Assembly: GCA_049999805.1 (NCBI GenBank)
Contig: JBNGIO010006409.1
Location: forward strand, 1-41,668
DNA: 41,668 bases
DNA from: Folioceros fuciformis
Taxonomy: Eukaryota > Anthocerotophyta > Anthocerotopsida > Anthocerotales
Direction: 5' to 3'
Positions 1 through 9,849 of this stretch are shown here, piece after piece (positions within the stretch are counted from its first letter, which is position 1; each line of letters starts with the position of its first letter). A model generated the notes under the pieces. It did no database searches, had not been told where the DNA came from, and saw nothing but the letters and a program-made list of their open reading frames with translations. Both the position numbers and the translations under genes were made by a program.

Positions 1-2039
1 GGATTTTCTCTCTCTCCGAGTCGTCCCTACCCGACTGTTTTCTCGCGCTTTCCCTTTTGCGCTTTCCTTCCTTGGTTCTCCACAAAATAGCCTCTCACCC
101 TCAGGATCAAACGCGCACACATATGAACAGCAACAATCTGCCGGTCGCCTTCCACCCGTGTGATTTCACACTCTAGGTACACCCTCTGCAGTCTCAAATC
201 AACTTCCTCAAAGTCTCTCCAGTCTCATCGCGACTAGTTACTCATACACACCACGTCTCGTTACACATTACTCACCTCGCTTCTAGGGTTTCTCCGGCTT
301 CGTTCTCCACTCACCAGTTTTCGATATACATTCTCCTCGTCTCTGGTTACTCGCTTCTCCTCTTTCTCACACACGCGCACCCTCGTGCTTCTTCTTATCC
401 AATCCTCCGTCTTCTTTCTCAGCAATGCCCCTCCTGGGCTTCCATGAACATTGAGGAATGGTGAGGTACCGGAGCTAAGGGAAGAGGGACCTCTTGCACT
501 CCGAACTCGCGGATTTGGCTCCGACACCCACACCACCCACGTGACCACTCCGAGGATAGCTGGGGAGCTTCTCTCCCACTCGGCGAGGCTCCTCCTCCCG
601 ATTCGTCCCCGGACCTGATCACGGAGCGCCCACCACCTACACCCGCACCCCAAGTTGCTACGTGCGCTCGCTTGCCTGGACCTCCTGTCCAGCAATAGCC
701 ATCGCTAGGTTCCTGCAAGGTCGACTGCTCGGTTGGTGTTTTGCTACTTCCATAGGCCTTCAAACCGGCCTCTTGTACACGGTGATGGCGGTTTTTCCGC
801 CATAAAGTCTGTCAGGCAAGGGGCTGCGCTCTTAAATTTCTGAGCGACTTGGGTCCGAATAAAGCACGCTAAAAAAAACTATTCTAGCCTGCATTTACTA
901 TCGCCCTGTCCTACGCCGCTGGCGGCTTCCTCCTGGCCTTCGCACGTCACCCCTCGCTACTCCTCCTCTCGCTCTTCTGCCCCTCCGTTGATCCGGCAGG
1001 TCCTCCCAAAGGATCTTCACATCACTGCTGCTGCTGCTGGGCCTGGCTGGCGGTGCAGGTGGGTCCCGCCACTATGGTCCACCACGCCTCTTCAAGGACT
1101 CTAGCACCAGCCCCCCTTCCTCCTGTTGGTCGCGCCCGTAGACCCTCCTGACCAACTCCAAGTTCCATTCATGGGGTCTGCCTCTGATCCCCTCCTCGCG
1201 TACGGACTCTATTAGCCTCAGGGCGCACTCCCTAACCAGCTGAGGTGCTGCATGGTTCCACTTCTGGGTCATAAAAGTCAGACCCAGCTCTGCCACCAAT
1301 TTTCCTGCCCTGACTCTCCAATGCTCCATGTTGGGCCACATAAGTAGGTCGATTTGGGAGACAGGAGGTCCCCTCTCCTGTCTAGAGGCTGCTGCTCCAG
1401 GGATCAGTTCAGGCCCCGACCTCATCCTACCTGTCCCCCTCCTCTCGCGCTCGGACTCAGAACTCTTCTGTCCTGGTCGCGCTCTGGCCCTTCCTCTGTT
1501 CGACCAGATCCCTCCACCGCTTGCGCCTTGGAGGTCTTCCACTCCTCTGCGCCTGCTCGACCCTTACGCCCTGCGCCGTCTGTCCCGTCGTCCTGGCGAT
1601 TTCGCCTTCCTCAGCCACTTTACGCTTCAAGTTACTCCCGCTCCCCACGCTTCCGGATACTGGACAAAGCTCCCCTTTCTCTAGGGTTTTAATACCCTGC
1701 CTGCTTTCTCTTCTTACTGCCCATCGGGCTACCACCAGTCGTTCCTCCGGCGACGGTTGCCCTGCCGGCTACCGTCGCCCCGTCGTCTCGGCCCTTACTT
1801 TGGCCTACCTTAATGTTCTCAAGGACTCGAGGGTCAGGGAGGCACTCGCTGCTTCCTCCTTCCTCCTTGTCCCGATCTCCAGTACACCCCAAACCCCGAA
1901 GCCCAAGGTGGACTTTCGGTATAAACACCCTGGTCTTACTCGCTTACTAAGCCGATTCGCTTGTCCCTTCACAAAAAGAATCACAACCTGCTCATTCCGT
2001 CGCTCAAAATGGGGATTCCGAAAGTTTTTTCCGTTCACA
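1..2039 (+). mobile_element. Long LTR A, left copy (start lies outside the window)
   Basis: This is the same sequence as 38602-40640, so it lacks the first 363 bases of LTR A. It ends in TTCACA at 2039 and is followed by ATATC (2040-2044), the target-site duplicate that also precedes the complete copy at 38239. The body is C/T-rich, with CTCTCT runs. It has an AATAAA at about 858 followed by an A run, which could be an LTR polyadenylation signal. No retroelement protein is recognisable. See the complete copy for the boundary evidence. Confidence 0.75.
1072..1928 (-). other. Unrecognised ORF series antisense to LTR A
   Basis: Three minus-strand ORFs overlap end to end in changing frames: 1928-1689 (79 aa), 1735-1457 (92 aa) and 1542-1072 (156 aa). 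The last is Arg/Glu-rich, then has a W/L/A pattern with LMWPNMEHW, KWNHAAPQLV and RPHEWNLELV, which looks more like a folded domain than random translation of C/T-rich DNA. I do not recognise a family. It could be a captured gene piece or gag-like relic broken by frameshifts, or a chance effect of base composition. Plus-strand ORFs also cover the region (1328-1684, 1521-2075), which weakens the coding case. The same series recurs at 39673-40529. Confidence 0.2.
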
Positions 2040-2044
2040 ATATC

Positions 2045-2164
2045 CTGGTATAACCTGGTATCACTTAGGTGGTAGATAACTACGAGTTCAATATGGGATA
2101 ATCTACACTATCCTAAGTGTTGTATGCTCTTAATAACAATTCAGTTAGAGCTTGATTTCTAACA
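2045..2164 (-). mobile_element. copia-3 5' LTR, outer half (left copy)
   Basis: Read on the minus strand the LTR begins TGTTAGAAATC at 2164 and runs to 2045, where LTR A interrupts it. The inner half is at 38108-38238 and ends in CCAACA beside the primer-binding site. Together the halves make an LTR of about 251 bp with TG...CA ends. Positions 2062-2119 form an imperfect palindrome (CACTTAGG at both outer ends in opposite sense), probably part of the LTR regulatory region. The next base to the right is in the copia-1 reverse transcriptase, so copia-3 inserted there. Confidence 0.7.
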
Positions 2165-3080
2165 AAATGTTGTCTTGATGTCAAGTTGCATTAATTCATA
2201 GTCATGGTGAGATGCTAAAGCTACAAGAATCCTAAGTGAGGTTATCTTAAGTATATGACTAAAAGTTTCATTATAATCAAATCCGTACTTTTGAGAATAT
2301 CCCTTTGCCACTAGTCTAGCTTTATATCTTTCTATGCTACCATCAGCATTTAACTTAATTTTAAAAGTCCACTTAGAGCCTACTAATTTTCTATCCTTAG
2401 GTAGACTAGTTAGGGTTCAAGTCTTATTAGCTTGTAGGGATTCTAATTCTAATTTAATTGCCTTTTTCCAGTGTTCCTTTTATGTGCATGTCATGTCTTC
2501 GTGATAATTGGCTGGAACAAATTGATCTATGGCTGCATGGAGGCAATAGGCTAAAGTGTTCTTAGGGTCCCGCCAATTAGTGGGGGAATATCTATTAATT
2601 TTACTTGCATTATGTCTTTGAGGACGCCTGCCTCTTGTGTCAACGGGGTTGTCTTGTTGTGGAGTGTCCTCAATGTCCTCGTGAAGAGGATCTTCAACAG
2701 CTTGAGTATATGTAGGTTGAATGATGGAGTTAGGATCATTATTTAAATTCAAATACAATTTCCCATTTGCTTTTGGGGTCCTCGGTCGAGGGTGAGAGCC
2801 GGGCATCAAGTTGTGTGGCCGAGAGTCGCCCCGTGTGTCTATCTCAAATGCTTGGTAGAAAATACTCGTATCTACCGGTTCATGATGGCCGTGAGGGCAC
2901 GCTCCCGAGGATGTGCCGCCGTTGTGCGGATCTGGATGGCTAATTGGTTGCTAGGTGTGTGCTTCTTGCCGTGTGTAGACGTGTGGGCCTACTGTTGATG
3001 AATGTGTGCCTGCTGAGTGCCCTCCGTGCTGGAAATGTCGTTGGCTATCCTCATCCTGGAGCGCTTCGGGCCTGCTATTC
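2165..3080 (-). pseudogene. copia-1 linker and N-terminal reverse transcriptase (RVT_2) fragment
   Basis: Minus-strand translation gives the start of a copia reverse transcriptase: EHWKKAIKLELESLQ, then GSKWTFKIKLNADGS, then RYKARLVAKGYSQ, FDYNETFS and QLDIKTTF, ending at the copia-3 junction at 2165. A TGA (plus-strand TCA at 2417-2419) replaces the usual Trp after the N-K-T motif. The segment 2480-2812 is open and encodes the variable linker before reverse transcriptase (NDPNSIIQPTYTQAVEDPLH). The catalytic YVDD block is absent, so no active enzyme can be made. A second copy is at 40766-41668. Confidence 0.85.
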
Positions 3081-4330
3081 CTCATGTCGATTGGAGCTAA
3101 AGATGCTAGAGGCCGAGGACGCTTCTACAAGTAAGGAGGGGTCGAGCTCGTTGTCCATAAAATCGCCGAAGAAGATTGATGGAGTTGCTGCTGCAGGCTG
3201 AGGCAGAGGGCCGGGCTTTGGTGCAGGTGTGGCTGGTGGCACGGGCTGGGCAGGTGGCTGTGGTTGAGCCTGTTGGTGAGGAGCTAGGAGATTGGGTGGT
3301 TTGGAGTCATCTTCGTCACTATCCTCAGGCTGTGCAGTGGTGTGGCTGGAGGATTCTCCCACTACAAGGTTGTCCGGCATGTCCTCAAGGAATGTTACAT
3401 CTCGGGAATAGGTCAGTTTGTGTGTCTATGGATGGATGAGTTTATAGCCTTTAATGGCGTCAGTGAATCCCACAAATAGGTATTTGCTGGCCCTATCATC
3501 CAGCTTTGTTCGAACTGCTTTGGGTGTGTGTACGTAAACAGGTGCGCCGAAAACTCCGAGGGTAGAGAGATTTGGCCTGTGCCCCATCCAAGCTTCATAT
3601 GTAGTACCTTGAGGTAGTGCTGTAGTGAGGGTCCTATTGATAATATACATAGCGAGTCCCATGGCCTCTGGTTAGTAACTTTTGGAAAGCTGTGCGTGTA
3701 TAAGCCTAGACAATCCACAATTCTGAACTGTTTGGTTCATTCTCTCCGCCACTCCATTTTGGTGGGAGGTGTGCGGAGTGGTTACTTGACGATTGATCCC
3801 GTGTTCCCTGCAGAATTGTTGGAATGGGCTAGAGCCATACTCGCTGCCTCCATCAGATTGTAAGCAAAGGATGGAGTCACCTGTTTGTTTTTCAGCCCAT
3901 GTCTTGTAGTCTTTAAAGCATGTCAATGCCTGGTTTTTTTGTTTGAGGAAATATATGATAGTGAATCTTGTTAGGTCATCTATGATGAGCATAAAGTACA
4001 GGTAGCCATGGAGGGACCTCCTTAAGGGTCCTCACAAGTCTTAATGGACTAATTGGAGCCGTTTGGTGGCTCTTGTTGCAGGGCCCTTCAGGAAAGGAGA
4101 CCTTTGGCTCTTAGCTAGTGAGCAAGCTGAGCATATGCCAAAATCTTCAACTCGGGTGAGTGATATGCCGTCAGCTGCTCTGGTCTTGAGCATGTTTCGC
4201 ATCCGCTGCAGGTGCATGTGTCCCAATCTAGCGTGCCATAAGAAGGTCTGATTTTGTGAGTGGTTGTTGGTGTCTGCAGCTAGGGATGATGGTGGTGCCC
4301 AGGGTATAGCTACATCTAGATGGTACAAGT
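3080..4330 (-). pseudogene. copia-1 pre-integrase and integrase region
   Basis: Reading from 4330 leftward: a GAG-pre-integrase motif (LWHARLGHMHLQRMRNML) with a downstream C-x2-C (ICSAC), then the integrase core with Asp in IIDDLTRF, Asp in LQSDGGSEY and Glu in NGVAERMN, so all three catalytic acids remain. NRTLTTALPQGTTYEAW and YLFVGFTDAIKGYKL follow, typical of the copia integrase C-terminal part, then a Pro/Gln-rich linker. Several in-frame stops and a frame change near 3700-4040 break it. Its 5' side ends exactly at the gypsy target duplication CAAGT, and the gene continues at 14772 on the far side. Confidence 0.88.
4326..4330. repeat. Target-site duplication CAAGT, left side of the gypsy element
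   Basis: CAAGT directly precedes the first base of the 5' LTR and recurs at 14767-14771 directly after the 3' LTR. A 5-bp duplication is usual for plant Ty3/gypsy and copia integrases. It proves that the whole 4331-14766 unit, including its own insert, entered copia-1 as one element before later damage. Confidence 0.92.
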
Positions 4331-4668
4331 TGAAACGTGATGACAAGCAGGCCACTCAAGTCATCCGCCAAGGAACCAAAGCTACCACGAAATAGGTAGC
4401 ATGAACCCTACAAAACACTCATGGTTTTAGCGAATACCCAACTGATACAAAATAATTAAACAGATACTAATTAAATAGATAAATACCAGTATACAGGATA
4501 TCCAGATAACTAAAACTTGTTATACCAGTAGAATCCCAAGAAGTAGGGCAGTTAGGCGGGCAGGCACAACCTTCTTGGCACTGCTCACACACATGTATTT
4601 GTAGCGAATCCAAACATGAAGAGAACGTCCATTTTCCCAAAGCTGGAATCTAGAGCTACCCCGTAACA
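4331..4668 (+). repeat. gypsy 5' LTR (338 bp)
   Basis: It starts TGAAACGTGATGAC and ends CCCCGTAACA. It aligns over its whole length with 14429-14766 without a length change. Differences seen by eye are scattered, mainly C/T and A/G. TG...CA ends and the flanking CAAGT support the boundaries. No obvious TATA box stood out. Confidence 0.93.
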
Positions 4669-4672
4669 TCTT

Positions 4673-4685
4673 TGGTATAAGAGCC
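4673..4685 (+). promoter_or_regulatory. gypsy primer-binding site (initiator tRNA-Met)
   Basis: TGGTATAAGAGCC lies four bases after the 5' LTR. It matches the common plant site TGGTATCAGAGCC, complementary to the 3' end of initiator tRNA-Met, except for one C-to-A change. It is where minus-strand DNA synthesis would be primed. Confidence 0.85.
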
Positions 4686-4762
4686 TATGAGCTAGCCACC
4701 CTTAGATCTAGAATCAAAGTCGGCAACCAGGATCTAGAGGCCAAGTTCGGGAGCACCTAAAG

Positions 4763-6690
4763 GTGGTAGTAGCAGCTTCCCAGCAACCATCACCAGCGAC
4801 AGAGAACGGACCAACCAGGAGGAGGGCAGAAACCAGGAGGAGTCTTGGAAATTTCTCCAAGACAGGTAGCATGGACAATCGCGCCTTGACCCTAGCAGAG
4901 GAACCAGCAATCTCCAACGCAAGCGAGGAAGAAGACCCATTCAAAGGAATTGGAGAGAGGGTGTGCCGCTGCACACAACAGCACCTCCGCGATTCCTCAG
5001 GAGGCCATCTCCCCCTCGTTCCACCACCGGGGCCAGAAATCGCAGAAGTGCCAGCTCCCCAGGAGCGCCAGAGCCGGCAACACACTCGCCGCCTCCTGGC
5101 TCGAGAGGAGGTCGAGAATCGGTTGCAGAGGTTGGACCCCGAACCGGACGCTCCATGAATTCTTGCTGACTACGCCTCATAGTAGGTAAGCCGGCAACGT
5201 GGATGCCCGAGGAAGCACAACACTCCAGCGGAATCACGCCACCCTCCTGCACAGAACACAATCGGTGAGCCAACCGGGAGTGAAGCAAATCGAACAGACA
5301 CCTTGCAAAGAATGGAGGAAAGGACAACCAACGTCAAACATACCTGCGACGAATTGCGCTCATCCTTGTCTCGACAAGACCAACAGCTGGCTAAGGTAGA
5401 GCGGGTTGTCGATCGGATCGAAGTCCAGCTGGGGGAGGGCCAAGCCCGATTGGAGAGGCAGCTAGAGGGTGTGCTCCAGACGCTGGAGCAACCAACACCC
5501 CCAGGCGCTCACCAGTTCCCACCCTCGGACGCTGAGGTGACTAGACCCGTACCATCGGTGGACGGGACACACCTCTCCACACCTGTGGATTTCCGGAAGA
5601 CTATCAGGAGCAACCCGTCAAGACACGGGAAGGGGAGAAGAATGAAGGTACACCACCCTACCTTGTGCTGAGAGGGAATCCCACCTGGAGGATGGGGAGT
5701 TGAGGAAGAAAGTCATCGTAGAACTCCAACCTGGTGAGGAACAGAACAAAGACATCAAAGCAATGGTGAGGCGTTTGCAGATGATGAGATATGAGCATTG
5801 GGAGCGTCAACGAGGTCGATCGAGTGGAGAAGCTCAAGGGGGAGAAGAATACCCGTTCAAACCGAAGCCCCAGCTCGACAAGGAGTTATACCAGAAAATC
5901 AAGACCACAACGTTCGACGGAAGTGCCAAAGATGCTCAAAGTGTGCATGACTGGTTGGACAAACTCAACAAGTACCTTGTAGCCTCTGACAAAGACGATT
6001 TGCAAAAGATCTCGTTCTACGTGATGTCGCTTGAAGGATATGCCTACCGTTGGTGGCGCTAGAGAGAAAAACAGGTGGACCTCGGCATGGAACCGCCTGT
6101 GTACTCCTGGCCAGTCCTCAAGTAGCTCTTCTTGGAACAGTTCCTACCAGTGAATCATCGCAGAGACTTGTATCAACAATTCCGAAAGATATTCCAACAA
6201 GGTAGTGTACAAGAGTAATGTGACAAGTTTCTCCAACTCACACTTGACATGCCCAGGCTGGATGAGGAGCAAAAGATCGAGAAATTCATCGACGGAGTGA
6301 AATTCAACATGAGAGCGGATGTGAACCAACCCTCCAAGCCTAAGTGGAACAAGACAGCTAGCACGTCATACAAGAAACCAACTTTCAAAATACTGACGGA
6401 GGAGGAGAAGAAGGGATACAGTGAGAAGAGGAAATGTTTCACTTGTATGGCACAAGACCACGGTTCAAAGAACTGCCCTTTCCGCAAGGACTTCATCAGC
6501 TGGTTGAGAGAAACTGGGAAGACCACCAGAGTGAGCCAACCAAACCCAAACCCTCCCAAGAGCGGACATGCCATCAACACAACCGAGGTCAGTACCCATG
6601 CCATAGCTGCAGTGATCTCAAGGAAGTCAAATCTCCAAGAGGGTTACCTTACCCACGTGCCCATCAAACTAGAGGTTGGTCTAGAAGGTG
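4763..6690 (+). pseudogene. gypsy gag (coiled coil, capsid domain, zinc knuckle)
   Basis: The gag polyprotein packages element RNA. The N-terminal part (4763-5671, frame 2) is charged and has a heptad-like segment around LAKVERVVDRIEVQLGEGQ. The capsid region (about 5700-6310, frame 3) has FDGSAKDAQSVHDWLDKLNKY and GYAYRWWR, typical of the Retrotrans_gag domain. The zinc knuckle CFTCMAQDHGSKNC at about 6436-6480 fits C-x2-C-x4-H-x4-C. Damage: TGA near 5156, a frame change between 5640 and 5700, TAG at 6060-6062, TAG at 6123-6125, TAA near 6217. It can no longer be translated whole. Confidence 0.88.
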
Positions 6691-8811
6691 CCTGAGCCAC
6701 AGCTCTGCTAGACTTTGGTGCCAATCATCATTATGTGTCGAGATCCGCTGATGAAAAGGTTGGCCTGCAGATCCGTACCTCATGACATGTGTCCACAGTA
6801 GTGACAGCGTTGGGCGAGCATGAAACCAGCAAGGAAGAGTGGACTGATGCACTAGTCACCTTCCCAGGTGGTTTTGCAGAAGTCTTCAAGCTAACTGTAA
6901 TGCCGTCCTTGTGTCATGACATCATTATTGGTAAGCCCTGGCTGGCCAAGCATACCCACACATTAGACATAGACTAGTTGTCTAACATAGTGAGTCTTAC
7001 AAAGGGGGACAAGACATACACCATGCAGGGTGAACAGTATACCCCCGACAAACAGTTGTTTGCAGTATCTGCTTTCAATATAGCCATTGCCTCTGGCAGG
7101 TTCATGTACATAGCTAAGCTGAAAAAATTCTTACCCCTAGAAGGAACCCCAGAGTCCAGAGCTGTAGAAGCCAAGGCTCATGAGGAACTCCTACCACCCA
7201 CCATGAAGTCACAACTACAGGAGTTCCAAGATGTGTTCACCGAACCAGCAAAACTCCCCCCTAGAAGTCCTATCGACCATGCCATAGAGCTCCTGCCAGG
7301 CCATAAACCCATCAGTATTCAGCGATACCGTACGTCAGCCACTGAAAACAAGGAAATAAAAAAACAAGTAGGTGAACTTCTACAGAAAGGGTTTGTATGC
7401 CCTTCAGTGTCCCCCTTCGGAGCCCCAGTCCTTCTTGTTGGCAAACCAGATGGTGGTTGGCGACTATGCATTGACTATCGAGGACTCAACCGGGCCACAG
7501 TCAGAAATGTCTACCAGATGCCGGGGATCAATGAGATCCTAGACCAACTTCACGGTGCAAAGTGGTTTACCAAGATTGATCTGAGATCCGGCTTCCACCA
7601 TATCAGGATCAAGGAAGGGGATGAGTCTACAACCGCCTTCCGTACAAGACATGGCCACTTCGAGTTCAGGGTCATGCCGTTTGGCTTGACAAACGAACCT
7701 TCAACATTCCAATGTCTCATGCAAGACATCTTACAACCATTGTTGGGGCACGGCGTAGAAGTTTTCCTCGATGACATCCTCATATACACACCTGACCTAG
7801 AGAAACATTACACCTTGGTCAGAAAGGTACTTGAGCTGCTACGTGCAAACAAGTTGTTGGCCAAAAGAAGTAAGTGTGACTTCATGAGGCAAGATTGTGA
7901 ATACCTGGGCCACATCATTAGTGCAACATGTATCCGGGTAGATCCGCGCAAGGTCAAAGCCGTGGTGGACTGGTCCCTACCCCAGGATATCACACAAACT
8001 ACGTGGGTTCCTGGGCATGGCCGGATTTTACCGCCGCTCCATCCAAAGTTTCAGTAAGATAGCTGTTCCCCTAACGGATGCCCTCAGGCACTCAACCACC
8101 AAACCCTTACAATTGGGGCCAGTGGCCATCCAGGCATTTGAACAGCTCAAGCAAGCCCTTAGGTCGGCTCCCGTGCTAGCGGTGGCAGACCCCCATGCCC
8201 CATACACCCTGCACATAGACGCATCAGATTTTGCTATGGGTGCAGTACTGTCACAACAGGGTCGAGCTATTGTCTACGAATCCAGGAAGTTGCAAGGGGC
8301 ACAGTTGAATTACGCTATACATGACAAAGAGATGTTGGCGATCACCCATGCTCTCAAGGTGTGGAGGCCTTACCTCTTAGGCCAGAAGGTGGTGTGTCAC
8401 ACAGACCACCACTGCTTGCAACATTTCTTCTCACAACCCAACCTCAACTCCAGACAACGCAGGTGGGCCGAATACCTGGAGGATTTTGACCTCAAGATCA
8501 AGTATGTCATTGGGACTTCTAACGTGGTCGCAGATGCCTTGAGCAGGAGAGCCTGCACACTCATGACCACACAGTCCCAAACGGTGCAGTTAGTCCGGGA
8601 TGGATTGCCTCAAGACCTAGAGTTGTGGCAGCTGTATCAAAATCTCTTAGCAGATGCAGGAACAAGTATTCCCACAACAATTACCCAACTCTATTCCCTC
8701 AAGGATGCTTGTGTTTACCGTAAGGGCCGGTTGGTCATCCCCTCCTAGCTCACTGCTGTCAAACAGGCCATCCTCCATTATCTGCATGATTCCCCAATCT
8801 CGGGGCACTTG
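6690..8811 (+). pseudogene. gypsy pol: protease, reverse transcriptase, RNase H, start of integrase
   Basis: Protease: ALLDFGANHHYVS near 6700, where the usual active-site D-S/T-G-A reads D-F-G-A. Reverse transcriptase: GFVCPSVSPFGAPVLLVGKPDG, WRLCIDYRGLN, FTKIDLRSGFHHI, VMPFGLTNEPSTF and catalytic FLDD near 7770. RNase H: LHIDASDFAMGAVLSQ, YAIHDKEMLAI and CHTDHHCLQHF, ending VADALSRR. The H2C2 zinc-finger start of integrase (ILHYLHDSPISGHL) follows a TAG at 8746-8748 and is cut by the 10-N gap at 8812-8821. Lesions also include TAG at 6975-6977 and a frameshift near 8000 before GFLGMAGFYRR. Confidence 0.93.
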
Positions 8812-8821
8812 NNNNNNNNNN
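8812..8821. other. Assembly gap (10 N) in gypsy integrase
   Basis: The gap separates the H2C2 finger start from the middle of the integrase core. About 100 expected codons are missing around it, far more than 10 bases, so true gap length is unknown or a deletion is present. Confidence 0.95.
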
Positions 8822-9600
8822 AATCTTCTGATTACACGAAACACCAGAGGACATTGTGTCGGACAAGGACGCGAAATTCACCTTCGGGTTTTGGCGGAAC
8901 TTCATGGACACACTAGGCATCAAACAGAACATGTCTTCAGCCTATCTCCCACAGAGGGACGGCCAGACAGAGAAGCAGAATCAGGTGTTAGAAGACATGC
9001 TTCGTCACACACGAGAAGCAGACGAAGTGGGAGGAACTCCTTCCCTTATTGGAGTATGCGTACAATTCCTTGAAGCACGTAGCCACAGGGGTTACTCCCT
9101 TCAAACTCCTGTATGGTGAGACACCCCCACCTTCAGGCTTATGGCCCAACAGTCAAGACAAGTGGCGAAGCGCTGTTGAAATCGCCGAGGACATCTGGCA
9201 CGAGGCCAAGATGGCTCGACAAAACTCCAAGCAGCACAAGACCGGACCTGCATCACAGCAAACCGTCACCGACGCGATGTCAACTACTCCGTTGGCCAGT
9301 TTGTTTGGCTTCGAGTCAAGCCCCACAGGTATCTTGACATGATTCAGCAACGCAGCAAACTCACCTACCGCTTTGCAGGTCCTTTCCGGGTGTTGAAACG
9401 CATCAACAAGGTCACGTACCAGCTTGAACTGCCCGCCGACTGGCGCCTCTACTAAACATTCCATGTGTCCCTGTTGAAACCAGTGATCCACCGCCGTGCT
9501 GAACTTCCCTCATTGCCGACACCAGCTGAGTATGTGCTAGTAACCAGCCAACCCTCAATCACCCATTCTAGGACACATGCTCCCATTCCCTCTCCGGAGG
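8822..9600 (+). pseudogene. gypsy integrase core (C-terminal part) and C-terminal domain
   Basis: After the gap the integrase core resumes with IVSDKDAKFTFGFW, AYLPQRDGQTEKQNQVLED and, in another frame, EYAYNSLKHVATGVTPFKLL. The second catalytic Asp and the Glu are present. The first Asp and most of the zinc-binding domain are missing, either in the gap or deleted. The C-terminal domain reads VGQFVWLRVKPHRY, GPFRVLKRINKVTYQLELP and TFHVSLLKPVIH, with a TAA before TFHVS. At least two frame changes occur (near 9030 and 9270). It stops at 9600, where long LTR C is inserted, and resumes at 14166. Confidence 0.9.
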
Positions 9601-9849
9601 TGTGGACTCCACATGTTGAACAGACCCCTGGGAAATGATAGGTTTTCTTTTTTTTAGGATTTGTGAGTGAGTCTTGTAGAAGAAAGGTTGGAAGGTTAGG
9701 TTAGAATAGTAGCTTAGAGTGAGGGTGAGTCGATAGGGTAGGTAGGTTGTGTGGTAGATAGGACACGGGCTTTGGTTCCTCGGGGTAAGGAATAGGAAAC
9801 CTGGACGTCGTGGAAAGAGGGTTGGGGGTCCTCTGGCTATTGCTGGTGG

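Larger units (their letters stand above)
1..3067. repeat. Left copy of the 3,067-bp terminal direct repeat
   Basis: This segment matches 38602-41668 with a constant offset of 38,601. I compared many stretches by eye, including the broken ORFs inside, and found no difference. It starts at the first base of the window and its partner ends at the last base. It contains most of long LTR A, the outer half of the copia-3 5' LTR and part of the copia-1 reverse transcriptase region. Shared decay lesions mean one sequence was copied or read twice; they rule out independent insertions. A circular source, a tandem duplication or an untrimmed contig overlap all fit. Confidence 0.95.

Noticed and set aside
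2062-2119. Stand-alone MITE with CACTTAGG inverted ends
   Set aside because: The palindrome lies wholly within the copia-3 LTR and has no own target duplication, so it is part of that LTR.
2792-3439. Plus-strand ORFs at 2792-2998, 2944-3201 and 3176-3439
   Set aside because: They are opposite to the copia-1 linker, whose minus-strand frame has retroelement character; no homology on the plus strand.
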